Positions 7,552 to 14,341 of a DNA stretch of 64,000 bases are shown here, one piece after another (the first letter of the stretch is position 1; the number at the start of each line of letters is the position of its first letter). Origin of the DNA: Dyella mobilis (GTDB lineage: Bacteria > Pseudomonadota > Gammaproteobacteria > Xanthomonadales > Rhodanobacteraceae); the NCBI RefSeq assembly GCF_016904945.1, contig NZ_JADIKF010000039.1:682001-746000 (forward strand), given 5' to 3'. The notes under the pieces are model-generated. The model was not told the origin of the DNA and did no database searches. It saw only the letters and a list, made by a program, of their open reading frames with translations. The position numbers and the translations under genes were made by a program.

Positions 7552-8055
7552 CTAAGTGCCTGGACCACCACACACAAACGTACCCGCTATAGGGTGCCCG
7601 TCAGCATCATTGAACCCAGTTTCGTAGCACAACGGAAAGATGTCACTAGATGCACCAAGCGATGCCATTAATTGACGCTTATAGGTTTTGTTATAACTCG
7701 CCAGTGCGGGGTGCCGACTGAAAGGAAAGGTTTTGCCCCTATGGAATACGGTCAGAACATATGCATCTTCGTTCATGGCAAACCCTTTCAATTGATGCCC
7801 ATCCAGGGTTCGAACCATGGCGCGGATAAAAATGCGCATGCGCGGCGGGAATGGGTTTGATTCAAGCATTGTGTAGACGCAATGCTCGTTTCCGGGAGAA
7901 TTTTGCGAAAATAGATCAAGCACGTATTCGCGGTCCAGGCCCCACCGTTCGATCTCTTCAATCTCATCCCAGTCATAGTGCTCAGACCACACGGGAAAGC
8001 GGTCGAAAGCTTCTTCGTTGAGCTTACTTTCCGGAAGAACTAGAAATTCCTTCAC
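7552..8055 (-). CDS. Hypothetical protein
   Basis: The product is 167 aa, acidic and soluble, with no signal peptide. Landmarks are the N-terminal KEFLVLPESKLNEEAFDRFP, FSQNSPGNEHCVYTMLESNP in the middle and a C-terminal FNDADGHPIAGTF. Similar stand-alone proteins of unknown function are familiar from other proteobacteria. The start is a GTG at 8055, two bases after GGGGGAG. It belongs to the leftward series of orphan genes, each separated by a palindromic repeat. An immunity-type role would fit the size and context but is not shown. Confidence 0.65.
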   Translation of the reverse strand: MKEFLVLPESKLNEEAFDRFPVWSEHYDWDEIEEIERWGLDREYVLDLFSQNSPGNEHCVYTMLESNPFPPRMRIFIRAMVRTLDGHQLKGFAMNEDAYVLTVFHRGKTFPFSRHPALASYNKTYKRQLMASLGASSDIFPLCYETGFNDADGHPIAGTFVCGGPGT

Positions 8056-8092
8056 GACTCCCCCTAAAAGCCGGTTTTCTTACTCGCCAACT

Positions 8093-8116
8093 GTCTTCTG
8101 TGGGTCGGAAGCAGAC
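8093..8116 (-). repeat. GTCCGCTT-GACCCA palindromic repeat, copy 4
   Basis: The plus strand reads GTCTTCTG, TGGGTCGG, AAGCAGAC. Read leftward it begins GTCTGCTTCCGACCCACAG. It lies 6 bases past the stop at 8123 and 38 bases upstream of the start at 8055. The order of DUF2489-like gene then repeat is the same as at 1888-2075. Confidence 0.6.
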
Positions 8117-8122
8117 GCCTCC

Positions 8123-8473
8123 CTATGCACCTGTTTCATCAAAACGCGCCAGCAACGCTTCGCACGAGACTCTTGCGAGGGCCGCCGCACGAGCTTCCAG
8201 CCTCGCCATTTCTGGCTCAAGAGCCTTGAGTGCGTGTGCCGCCCAAAGGTGCCTCGTAGCCTGAGTAGGCAAGTGATCGGTTTCCGAATTGATTCCGACA
8301 AATACCCTGAAATCATCATCGAAATCACCAACTCCGCCCACTCGGCTGCGCAGATGGACGACCCACGGCGCTGCCTCTAGATATGAGCAATGGTTACTCA
8401 GCACTAACCGCAGCAGATTAGACAACTGTTGCCGAGCCCCTCGCTCTTCCTCGTTCAGTGCAGGTCTGTCCAT
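8123..8473 (-). CDS. DUF2489-like hypothetical protein
   Basis: The product is 116 aa and mainly helical. The N-terminus has NEEERGARQQLSNLLRLVLS, followed by SYLEAAPWVVHLRSRVGG, DDDFRVFVGINSETDHLP and a C-terminal RHLWAAHALKALEPEMARLE. The pattern (early Glu/Arg-rich helix, SYLEAA, an ETDHLP loop, terminal helix) fits my recollection of the DUF2489 family, whose function is unknown. The ATG at 8473 follows AAGGG. A decayed second copy of its 3' half lies at 1912-2075, so this gene and its adjacent repeat have been duplicated as a unit. Confidence 0.65.
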   Translation of the reverse strand: MDRPALNEEERGARQQLSNLLRLVLSNHCSYLEAAPWVVHLRSRVGGVGDFDDDFRVFVGINSETDHLPTQATRHLWAAHALKALEPEMARLEARAAALARVSCEALLARFDETGA

Positions 8474-8495
8474 GGGAATCCCTTGGTCGAGTGAG

Positions 8496-8520
8496 GTCCG
8501 CTTTTGGGTCGGAAGCGGAC
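8496..8520 (-). repeat. GTCCGCTT-GACCCA palindromic repeat, copy 5 (perfect)
   Basis: This is the best copy: GTCCGCTT (8496-8503), the loop TTGGGTCGG, and the exact complement AAGCGGAC (8513-8520). It sits 16 bases past the stop of the gene at 8537-9046 and 23 bases before the start at 8473. Confidence 0.75.
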
Positions 8521-8536
8521 ATGAGATTCGGTACAA

Positions 8537-9046
8537 CTAGCTTTTTAGACTGCGTTCAATATGTGCCGCGAGATCAGCAAGCACCCACCTTTCCAGATCA
8601 GGGTCGAGCTGAAAGAATCCTCGCTGAGAGAGGATTCGATGGTTCGGATTAGCCCTATAGGAACCATCCAAGATTTCTCCGTCGTCCACCTGAAAACCAC
8701 CGATGACATCCTCCGGTGGAACAGCGCCCTGCGGCGTGGGAGTTCTTCCGTCGATGATATATACCCAGCCCATACCTTGTGCTTTTGCAGCATCGATGAG
8801 ATTCGGTAGTGCCGGAGCATGCTTTTGAATTGCTTCGTGCAGGAAGTCAACAAAAGCCCTATTGCGCGCAAAGTTCGCAGGGTCGATCTGCCTGTCGGCG
8901 CGAGTTGCGTCCAGCAACTGGCCGATGATTTCTTGGGCAACAAGGCCGCGTTTCACCGCCTCACCTGCCGGCACTAACGTTACATATGCCACCAAACCAT
9001 TTGCGGTTTGGACCTCGCAGATACTTACTGGAAGCGTGGCGTGCAT
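8537..9046 (-). CDS. Hypothetical protein
   Basis: The product is 169 aa, soluble, with no signal peptide. Landmarks are ANGLVAYVTLVPAGEAVKRG, FVDFLHEAIQKHAP, the central GMGWVYIIDGRTPTPQGAVP, VIGGFQVDDGEI and a C-terminal FFQLDPDLERWVLADLA. I do not recognise the family. The ATG at 9046 follows AGAGGG. It belongs to the leftward orphan-gene series and is flanked by palindromic repeats on both sides. Confidence 0.65.
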   Translation of the reverse strand: MHATLPVSICEVQTANGLVAYVTLVPAGEAVKRGLVAQEIIGQLLDATRADRQIDPANFARNRAFVDFLHEAIQKHAPALPNLIDAAKAQGMGWVYIIDGRTPTPQGAVPPEDVIGGFQVDDGEILDGSYRANPNHRILSQRGFFQLDPDLERWVLADLAAHIERSLKS

Positions 9047-9080
9047 TGGCCCTCTACTTTCCTTCGAAAACTCATTGTAA

Positions 9081-9106
9081 GTGTTTGCTCTGGGTCGAAC
9101 CTGGAC
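9081..9106 (-). repeat. GTCCGCTT-GACCCA palindromic repeat, copy 6 (diverged)
   Basis: Read leftward it begins GTCCAGGTTCGACCCAGAGC. The centre TTCGACCCA is conserved while the outer arms have diverged. It lies between the stop at 9114 and the start at 9046. Confidence 0.5.
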
Positions 9107-9113
9107 CCTCTAT

Positions 9114-9317
9114 TTAGCGAATTTTCCCGTCTTCTTTCATTTTTTCTCGAAACTCAGAAAGCGGTATTCGCGCTGATTCTTGAGCTGCCTGGATAAATGC
9201 AGCGCCAAAGCCACGAGTCTCAATAGCTTCGGCTGCACTTACAGCCTCCTCGACCGAGTCGACTGTTGCGTGTTTCCACCAATGTCCAGCCTCACATTCC
9301 CAAATCTTAAACGGCAT
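9114..9317 (-). CDS. Small hypothetical protein
   Basis: The product is 67 aa. It has an N-terminal FKIWECEAGHWWKHATVDS, a central Ala/Glu-rich helix (EEAVSAAEAIETRG) and a basic C-terminus (FREKMKEDGKIR). No family is recognised. The ATG at 9317 follows AGAGAGCG. It lies within the orphan series, and its size suggests an accessory or immunity-type protein without direct evidence. Confidence 0.5.
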   Translation of the reverse strand: MPFKIWECEAGHWWKHATVDSVEEAVSAAEAIETRGFGAAFIQAAQESARIPLSEFREKMKEDGKIR

Positions 9318-9374
9318 ATTCGCTCTCTTTTTCCAGTCTTATAGATGACCGGCCTCACAACTTCCCTACAACGT

Positions 9375-9398
9375 AGGCTTTGGGCCGCAAGCGGACCT
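9375..9398 (-). repeat. GTCCGCTT-GACCCA palindromic repeat, copy 7
   Basis: The plus strand reads GTAGGCTT, TGGGCCG, CAAGCGGAC. Read leftward it begins GTCCGCTTGCGGCCCAAAGC. It lies between the stop at 9433 and the start at 9317. The adjoining GTTAGGT looks like half of an integron attC core, but no paired RYYYAAC site is present. Confidence 0.6.
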
Positions 9399-9432
9399 AA
9401 CAAAGACCGTTGCTTGGAGCGATGCTAATGTC

Positions 9433-9846
9433 CTAGCTAATCTGTCTGTACATCAAACTTGTCATCCCGGCAGCGGGGACACGAATACTCAAGTCCAAGT
9501 GATCCATACTCTCAAAGATATCAAGTGATTCCTTGAGTATTGACAATCTAAGAACCCGCTCAGTGCGCTGGGCCGAAACTACGCTTATTAAAATTTCCAC
9601 ACCATCGATCGCCGCCAAATACTTACGCCGTAGCAACGTCACTATTCTCCTGCAAGCCGTAAGAACAACTTGCTTTCTTAGATTTTCATCGCGAAAGAAC
9701 ACTGCAACAATTAGATAGTGTTTCGAACGATCTTTCGCAAATGGCATCACAATCGTTTTAGGAGGGGCTACGTTAATGAGACCAGACAGGAGCGCATCTC
9801 CTTGCAGGCAATCAACTACTCCCACTAGATCAACATCGTCGCTCAT
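9433..9846 (-). CDS. Hypothetical protein
   Basis: The product is 137 aa, soluble, with an alternating strand and helix pattern: NVAPPKTIVMPFAKD, KHYLIVAVFFRDENLRK, GVEILISVVSAQ. No family is recognised. Its ATG at 9846 overlaps the TGA of the 29-codon remnant upstream by 4 bases (ATGA), so translation of the remnant could feed this gene. Codons and bases are AT-rich compared with the core. Confidence 0.55.
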   Translation of the reverse strand: MSDDVDLVGVVDCLQGDALLSGLINVAPPKTIVMPFAKDRSKHYLIVAVFFRDENLRKQVVLTACRRIVTLLRRKYLAAIDGVEILISVVSAQRTERVLRLSILKESLDIFESMDHLDLSIRVPAAGMTSLMYRQIS

Positions 9847-9932
9847 AAAATGAACTCAAAAAGTTCAGCTTTGTCGACTTGGCCAACATGTGCTGCAGCA
9901 GCTATTGCTACTGCCCGTTCAAGCGTCGCCAT
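9843..9932 (-). pseudogene. N-terminal remnant of an HD-domain (RelA/SpoT-like) gene
   Basis: These 29 codons begin with an ATG at 9932 behind GAAGGGAAGA. The peptide opens MATLERAVAIAAAAHVGQVD, which closely matches the start of small HD-domain hydrolases related to RelA/SpoT (usual pattern: ERAI-LAAEAH-GQ-DKAG). In that family the sequence goes on to the metal-binding HD residues. Here it ends after six unrelated residues and a stop, so nearly all of the gene is missing. It overlaps the next gene by 4 bases. Confidence 0.5.
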
Positions 9933-9990
9933 GTTCTTCCCTTCGAGTTCAATTCTGAATATTGCCTGATGTCCGCTCCGGGTTGCGGAT

Positions 9991-10404
9991 TCAGCCGGGT
10001 GCCAAATTGCCGCCTCTACGAAGGTCAGCAAAGAGCTCTCCCAAAGTAAGTCGATCGTGCCAGATTGAACCGAGGTCTACACGATGAACTCTCTGGATGT
10101 CTTTTACCAAGACCTCGAACTCGAGCGCATCAGGCGTAAGCTCTGATGGGTACCGAGCCCGATAGATGGCCAGCAACTCATCATCCGGGCCAAAAAGGAG
10201 CGCATTGCGGCGCCGAATCGCGAATGCGGAGGCAAACAGCCATAGAAAATGGCGAATATCTTGCTTTGAGGCGTTCGGGAAGCGCAAACGCCATTGTCTT
10301 CCCATGCAACGCCGCTGCCGATAAGCACGGGGAATGTCGTTCGGAAAGAGTGCTCCGAGCACCAGAACGATGAGAATCGTTGCTGCGATCACCAAAGCAA
10401 CCAT
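9991..10404 (-). CDS. Hypothetical membrane-anchored protein
   Basis: The product is 137 aa. One N-terminal transmembrane helix (about residues 2-20) is followed by a basic, helical cytoplasmic part with RRNALLFGPDDELLAIYRAR and a C-terminal TLGELFADLRRG. No family is recognised. The ATG at 10404 has a good site (GGGAGA, 6 bases away). A palindromic repeat copy lies 18 bases upstream, as for the other genes of this series. Confidence 0.6.
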   Translation of the reverse strand: MVALVIAATILIVLVLGALFPNDIPRAYRQRRCMGRQWRLRFPNASKQDIRHFLWLFASAFAIRRRNALLFGPDDELLAIYRARYPSELTPDALEFEVLVKDIQRVHRVDLGSIWHDRLTLGELFADLRRGGNLAPG

Positions 10405-10421
10405 TTCTTATCTCCCTCTAA

Positions 10422-10448
10422 GTCGTTCGCTACGGGTCGAAAGCGGCC
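10422..10448 (-). repeat. GTCCGCTT-GACCCA palindromic repeat, copy 8
   Basis: Read leftward it begins GAGGCCGCTTTCGACCCGTA. The core CCGCTTTCGACCC is intact. It is the rightmost copy in the window, just upstream of the first gene of the leftward series. Confidence 0.6.
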
Positions 10449-10661
10449 TCAAGAAAATATAGTCGAGTGGCTTGGCTTAGATAGCTCCTTGGCCGCCAAT
10501 CAGCGCTTGTAAAGGGGGCGAAGTTGTCACTCAATCTTGCCTAAGTCCGCATATTGTCTTGCTGGACTCCTGGGTGGCGCTATTTAGTGCGGTTGCGGAT
10601 ACTCCGATCAGCCACGTCAGGCTCCTTTAATGCCTAATCTCAGAGTCGACCGAGCCGGCTG
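10449..10661. other. Non-coding gap, nothing recognised
   Basis: This is about 210 bases between the last orphan repeat and the operator-like repeats upstream of the PadR gene. No convincing frame, hairpin or promoter is visible. Confidence 0.35.
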
Positions 10662-10726
10662 ACACCAATGTTTGTACACCCCCTCTGATACCAATGTTTG
10701 TACAACACGTACACACTTTGGTGTCA
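10662..10726. promoter_or_regulatory. Three-copy ACACCAATGTTTGTACA repeat
   Basis: ACACCAATGTTTGTACA (10662-10678) is repeated as ATACCAATGTTTGTACA (10688-10704), a 26-base period. A third copy lies in inverse orientation at 10709-10726, differing at two positions. Two and a half helical turns between direct copies plus an inverted copy looks like a multi-site operator. The nearest gene is padR-like at 10834, but the repeats could also be the end of a mobile segment. Confidence 0.45.
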
Positions 10727-10758
10727 TGCCCACCAGACCCAAGACTCCCCACCCCATG

Positions 10759-10786
10759 ACTTCATACCCATGCACTAGTATGAAGT
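10759..10786 (+). promoter_or_regulatory. Perfect inverted repeat, candidate PadR operator
   Basis: ACTTCATAC (10759-10767) and its exact complement GTATGAAGT (10778-10786) are separated by 10 bases, 48 bases before the PadR-family start. PadR regulators commonly repress their own operon from such palindromes, so autoregulation is the simplest reading. Confidence 0.55.
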
Positions 10787-10833
10787 TCGCACTACAGTTC
10801 ACTCCAACATAAGCGGGAGTGCGGGTCAGCGCT

Positions 10834-11202
10834 ATGGACGATACCGCGGGCCAATTGAAGAAATTCCAGAAAGAGCTTTCCAGTGGCACGGTGTCGCTGG
10901 TGCTGCTGGCGGTGCTTGGGCAGTCGCGGCAGGCGTTGTACGGCTACCAGATCGCCAAGCGGCTGGAAGAGCTGGGCGAGGCCGGGGCGCTGGCGGGCAA
11001 GCAGAGCGCGCTTTATCCGGTGCTGCGCAATCTGGAGGCGGCAGGCCTGCTGGCCAGCGAGGTGGAGCCCTCGGTGAGCGGTCCGCCGCGACGCTATTAC
11101 CGCATTACGAAATGGGGGCGCGAAGTGTTGCGCGAATGGACCGCAGCGTGGGAAGCCACGCGCGATTCGGTCGACCGGGTTCTGAAGGGAGAATGGCGAT
11201 GA
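10834..11202 (+). CDS. PadR-family transcriptional regulator
   Basis: The product is 122 aa with a winged helix. GTVSLVLLAVLGQSRQALYG opens helix 1, QIAKRLEELGEAG leads into KQSALYPVLRNLEAAGLLAS, and the wing is PPRRYYRITKWGREVL. All are characteristic of PadR. I chose the ATG at 10834; a GTG at 10819 directly abuts GGGAG and is less likely. Its TGA overlaps the next ATG by 4 bases, so the two are translationally coupled. With the HAAS/sensor membrane protein and the DUF1579 protein it forms a rightward operon, probably autoregulated through the palindrome at 10759-10786. Confidence 0.9.
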   Translation: MDDTAGQLKKFQKELSSGTVSLVLLAVLGQSRQALYGYQIAKRLEELGEAGALAGKQSALYPVLRNLEAAGLLASEVEPSVSGPPRRYYRITKWGREVLREWTAAWEATRDSVDRVLKGEWR

Positions 11203-12137
11203 CGACAGGTTCAACGGGGGCGCCGCGCACCATCGCGGAGTATCTGGATCAGTTGCGCGCGGCATTGCGCGGGGCGGATCCGGCGTTGATCCACGATGCT
11301 GTGTATGACGCCGAAGAGCATCTGCGCGCGGAGCTGGCCGAACAGCCGGGGCGCAGCGAGGTGGACATGCTGGCCAAGGTGGTAGGCAGCTATGGCGCGC
11401 CGGAGGAAGTGGCGGCCATTTACCGCGACCAGGAGGTCAAGGTTCAGCGCGCTCTGCGCCCGCCGATACCGCCGAAGCAGCGCTCGCTGGCCGGGCGCTT
11501 CTTCGGGGTGGCAGCCGATCCGCGCACGTACGCAGCGCTGTTCTACATGCTGCTGTCGCTGGCGACCGGCATCTTCTATTTCACCTGGGTGGTAACCGGC
11601 ATTTCCTTGTCGGCCGCCTTTGCCGTGCTGGTGATCGGCATTCCGTTCATCGTGCTGTTCTTCAGCTCGGTGCGCGTGCTGTCGCTGGTGGAAGGGCGCA
11701 TGGTGGAGTCGATGCTTGGCGTGCGCATGCCGCGCCGCCCCGCGTTTTCCACGCGGGGAATGTCGCTGTGGAAGCGCATCGGCGCGATGTTCAGCGATCC
11801 GCGCAGCTGGAGCACGTTGTTCTACATGCTGATGATGCTGCCGCTTGGAATCATCTATTTCACCTTCGCGGTGACCATGTTGGCCGTGTCACTGTCCTTT
11901 GCCTTCGCGCCGCTGATCAAGCTCGTTGCGGTCTCGATGGGGTTCCACGATTCCTGCGACGGTTCGCTGTGGGTGTGCAACCTGGTGTTGTGGCTGGACG
12001 GTTGGCCGGCAGCGTTCCTGCTGTGTGCGATCGGCGTGCTGCTGGTGTTCGTCACCTTGCACGTGGCGCGTGCACTGGGGCATTTGCACGGCCAGCTTGC
12101 CAAGCATCTGCTGGTCGCTGGAACGATAGCGGAGTAG
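11199..12137 (+). CDS. HAAS-domain membrane protein with duplicated sensor segment
   Basis: The product is 312 aa. Residues about 10-85 (TIAEYLDQLRAALRGADP to GAPEEVAAIYRDQ) are a HAAS/DUF1700-like helical domain. Two similar membrane modules follow, each opening with a DPR(T/S)-x-x-x-LFYML pattern and each with two or more transmembrane helices, as in the putative sensor domain. HAAS proteins are regularly encoded behind PadR regulators. The start is the ATG at 11199, coupled to padR; an ATG at 11193 is also possible. The function is probably envelope sensing, but the ligand is unknown. Confidence 0.8.
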   Translation: MTTGSTGAPRTIAEYLDQLRAALRGADPALIHDAVYDAEEHLRAELAEQPGRSEVDMLAKVVGSYGAPEEVAAIYRDQEVKVQRALRPPIPPKQRSLAGRFFGVAADPRTYAALFYMLLSLATGIFYFTWVVTGISLSAAFAVLVIGIPFIVLFFSSVRVLSLVEGRMVESMLGVRMPRRPAFSTRGMSLWKRIGAMFSDPRSWSTLFYMLMMLPLGIIYFTFAVTMLAVSLSFAFAPLIKLVAVSMGFHDSCDGSLWVCNLVLWLDGWPAAFLLCAIGVLLVFVTLHVARALGHLHGQLAKHLLVAGTIAE

Positions 12138-12142
12138 ACGCG

Positions 12143-12607
12143 ATGACTTCTTTGCAAGGTAACGGCGTGCTAGCCGCGCTGGCTGGAGAATGGACGGGCG
12201 ACGAGCTGATCGCCACCACGCGCTGGGGGCAGGGTGGCCCCGCCACCAGCCGCGTAAGCGCCCGCTTCAGTCTGGACGGCAAGGCCTTGCTGCTGGACTA
12301 CAGCGAGGAGCGCGAAGGCAAGCCCGCGTTGCAGGCGCATGCCGTTTTCGTCGCCGGGCAGGAGCCCGGCGAATACGCGCTTTACTGGTTCGACAGCTAC
12401 GGCTTTACACCCGCGCAACCAGCCCAGGGTCATTGGGACGGCAAGCGGCTGGTTTTCCTACGCACCTCACCGCGCGGGCAGACACGGCACCTGTACGAGA
12501 TGGTGGTGGACGGCATCTACCGGTTGACGCTGGAAAGCTCGTTCGATGGCGGCGTCAACTGGGAGCCGGTGATGCAGGGTGAGTATCGGCGTTTGGGTGA
12601 TGCCTGA
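12143..12607 (+). CDS. DUF1579-like protein
   Basis: The product is 154 aa. It starts LAALAGEWTGDELIATT and continues with the beta-rich pattern of DUF1579 (FSLDGKALLLDYSEER, YALYWFDSYGF, YRLTLESSFDGGVNWEP). These lipocalin-like beta barrels probably bind a small hydrophobic ligand, though the function is unproven. It has no signal peptide. It lies 5 bases after the HAAS gene and ends the three-gene operon. Confidence 0.8.
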   Translation: MTSLQGNGVLAALAGEWTGDELIATTRWGQGGPATSRVSARFSLDGKALLLDYSEEREGKPALQAHAVFVAGQEPGEYALYWFDSYGFTPAQPAQGHWDGKRLVFLRTSPRGQTRHLYEMVVDGIYRLTLESSFDGGVNWEPVMQGEYRRLGDA

Positions 12608-12639
12608 GCGCGCCAGCCTAACCCGCGAAGCTGCGGTGC

Positions 12640-14169
12640 TTAGCGATAGTTGAGATCGGGCGATGAAAGCAGGAAGGTGTTCCACTCCTGCTGCGAGGTG
12701 GCTTTCGACAGCGCGTCGCGCGCGGCCGCCGAGAGGTCCGGCTCGATCGCGTCGTAATACAGTCGCGTGGTAAGCATGGGAAAACCCGCGCCGCGCGCGG
12801 TGCTGCCGATCGGTGTGAACAGCTGGTTGTTGCCGGTGCCGATGGCATGGGCGATATCGAAGCGTTTGGCCATTTGGCCGGAGCTGGACCAGCTTGCGCT
12901 ATCCAGCGGCCAGCCGTCGGGAGTGATGCGGCCGAACAGCGGCTGGTCCAACTGGTTGAGCCAGCCCACCAGCGGCTGGGCATTGGCGATCGGCGTGCCG
13001 TCGTAGGCCAGGCGCACGGAGGACACCACGAACTGGGTCGGGTCCTTGAATTTCTTGCCGCTGTCGGCGAGCAAGTCTTTGGACTCGAACATCACGCGCA
13101 TCACTTGCGCGATGTCGCCATCGCTGTGATGGAAGGTGCGCGCCATTTTTGCCACCAACGCGGGTGGCGGATTGTCGGAGACGAAATATTCGGCCAGCTT
13201 GCGCGATATGAACTGTGCGCAAGCCGGTTGCTGCACGATCAGGTCGACCGCCTGCTTCACTTCGTCGAAGCCGCGGCCTTTGATGGTTTTGCCCAGCAGC
13301 ATCTTGTCGCGGAAATCGTGGCGTTGCGGGTTGAATTCGAACAGGTCGTGCTTCACCACCAATGGAGCGACATTCGGCGGGAATTTCTCGGGCTTGCCGT
13401 TGGTCGGCGCGATGCCGACACCGGTGAGTATCAACGCCAGTTGCTGTACGTCCTGCTGGGTGTAGCCGGAGTTGACGCCCAGCGTGTGCAGCTCCATCAA
13501 TTCGCGCGCGTAGTTTTCGTTGACGTGGCCTTTGGCGTTCTGCGCGTTGTCGAGAAATTCCAGCATGGCCGGACTTTCCAGCGTGGCCATCACCAGGTCG
13601 CGGAACTTGCCCAGCGCGTGCGGGCGGATCACGTTCTGTTCGTAGTCGGCCAGTTCCCAACGCACGCGGCCCTTGCCGGCGTAGACGCTGAAATGGTTGA
13701 GCCAGAACCACACCAGTTGTTCCTTGAGCTGATTCTGGCCGTAGATGGCGTGCAGCATCTCCGCTTGTTGCGCTTCCAGGCCGAGCTGGTTGCCGCGCGC
13801 CTGGATGGCTTTGTTGGCGGCGACCTTGTCCGGGCCGTCCGGCATGGCCTTGATCTGCTGCTGTTCCTGCTGGATCGAGGTCAGCAGTTGAAACAACGGT
13901 GTGTAGAAGGATTCGTAGCCGGCGATCTGCGCCGCGATCGGCGCGGGCAGTGCGTCGCTGATGCGATTGTCGAGTTGTTTTTCGAGCAGTGCCTTGCGGC
14001 CCAGCGCGCGGTACTGCGCCACGGTGGCGGTATCCAGCCCGAAGCTGTCGCGGCGCAGCCAGGCGATATCGTCGGTGCCGAGGGTGGCAGGGGAGGCTGC
14101 CTGGGCGATGGGGGCTGCGATCAGCAGGCTTAGCGAGAGCGACAGGGTGGCAATGGCAGTCGGACGCAT
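12640..14169 (-). CDS. DUF1800 family exported protein (second copy)
   Basis: The product is 509 aa with a signal peptide (MRPTAIATLSLSLSLLIAA, cleavage near AQA-AS). The DUF1800 hallmarks are present: DDIAWLRRDSFGLD, WFWLNHFSVYAGK, the NYARELMELHTLGVNSGYTQ motif and FDEVKQAVDLIVQQPACAQF. The family's role is unknown; members are almost always encoded with a DUF1501 protein. It is a close paralogue of 15555-17123, and both end with the same WNTFLLSSPD-NYR tail. It is transcribed leftward, 172 bases after DUF1501, with a hairpin in that gap. Confidence 0.88.
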   Translation of the reverse strand: MRPTAIATLSLSLSLLIAAPIAQAASPATLGTDDIAWLRRDSFGLDTATVAQYRALGRKALLEKQLDNRISDALPAPIAAQIAGYESFYTPLFQLLTSIQQEQQQIKAMPDGPDKVAANKAIQARGNQLGLEAQQAEMLHAIYGQNQLKEQLVWFWLNHFSVYAGKGRVRWELADYEQNVIRPHALGKFRDLVMATLESPAMLEFLDNAQNAKGHVNENYARELMELHTLGVNSGYTQQDVQQLALILTGVGIAPTNGKPEKFPPNVAPLVVKHDLFEFNPQRHDFRDKMLLGKTIKGRGFDEVKQAVDLIVQQPACAQFISRKLAEYFVSDNPPPALVAKMARTFHHSDGDIAQVMRVMFESKDLLADSGKKFKDPTQFVVSSVRLAYDGTPIANAQPLVGWLNQLDQPLFGRITPDGWPLDSASWSSSGQMAKRFDIAHAIGTGNNQLFTPIGSTARGAGFPMLTTRLYYDAIEPDLSAAARDALSKATSQQEWNTFLLSSPDLNYR

Positions 14170-14291
14170 GCGGCGGGTTCCGTTGGCGCGTGAGACGTTC
14201 GAGAGGATGTGCCGTGGTGGAGCGAATCGGCCTGGGGATGGTAGCGAAACCCGGTGATGGGTGTTGAGTTTCAGCGTGGAGAAATCTTCGC

Positions 14292-14318
14292 GCCCTCCCC
14301 CACTTGCAGGGGGAGGGC
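14292..14318. terminator. Strong GC hairpin between DUF1501 and DUF1800 genes
   Basis: GCCCTCCCCC and GGGGGAGGGC pair over 10 bp around a 7-base loop. There is no T-run, so it may be a processing or attenuation site or a common intergenic repeat rather than a classical terminator. Confidence 0.4.
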
Positions 14319-14341
14319 AAAAGCTGGAGACCGGCCGGTGT

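Noticed and set aside
9370-9420. Possible integron attC site in the orphan-gene array
   Set aside because: One GTTRRRY-like core (GTTAGGT, leftward) adjoins the repeat, but no matching RYYYAAC partner or extrahelical-base architecture was found here or at other copies, and no integron integrase is in the window.
12847-14133. Plus-strand frames opposite the DUF1800 genes (also 15843-17186)
   Set aside because: His/Val/Gln-rich shadow peptides; the opposite strand encodes well-defined DUF1800 proteins.
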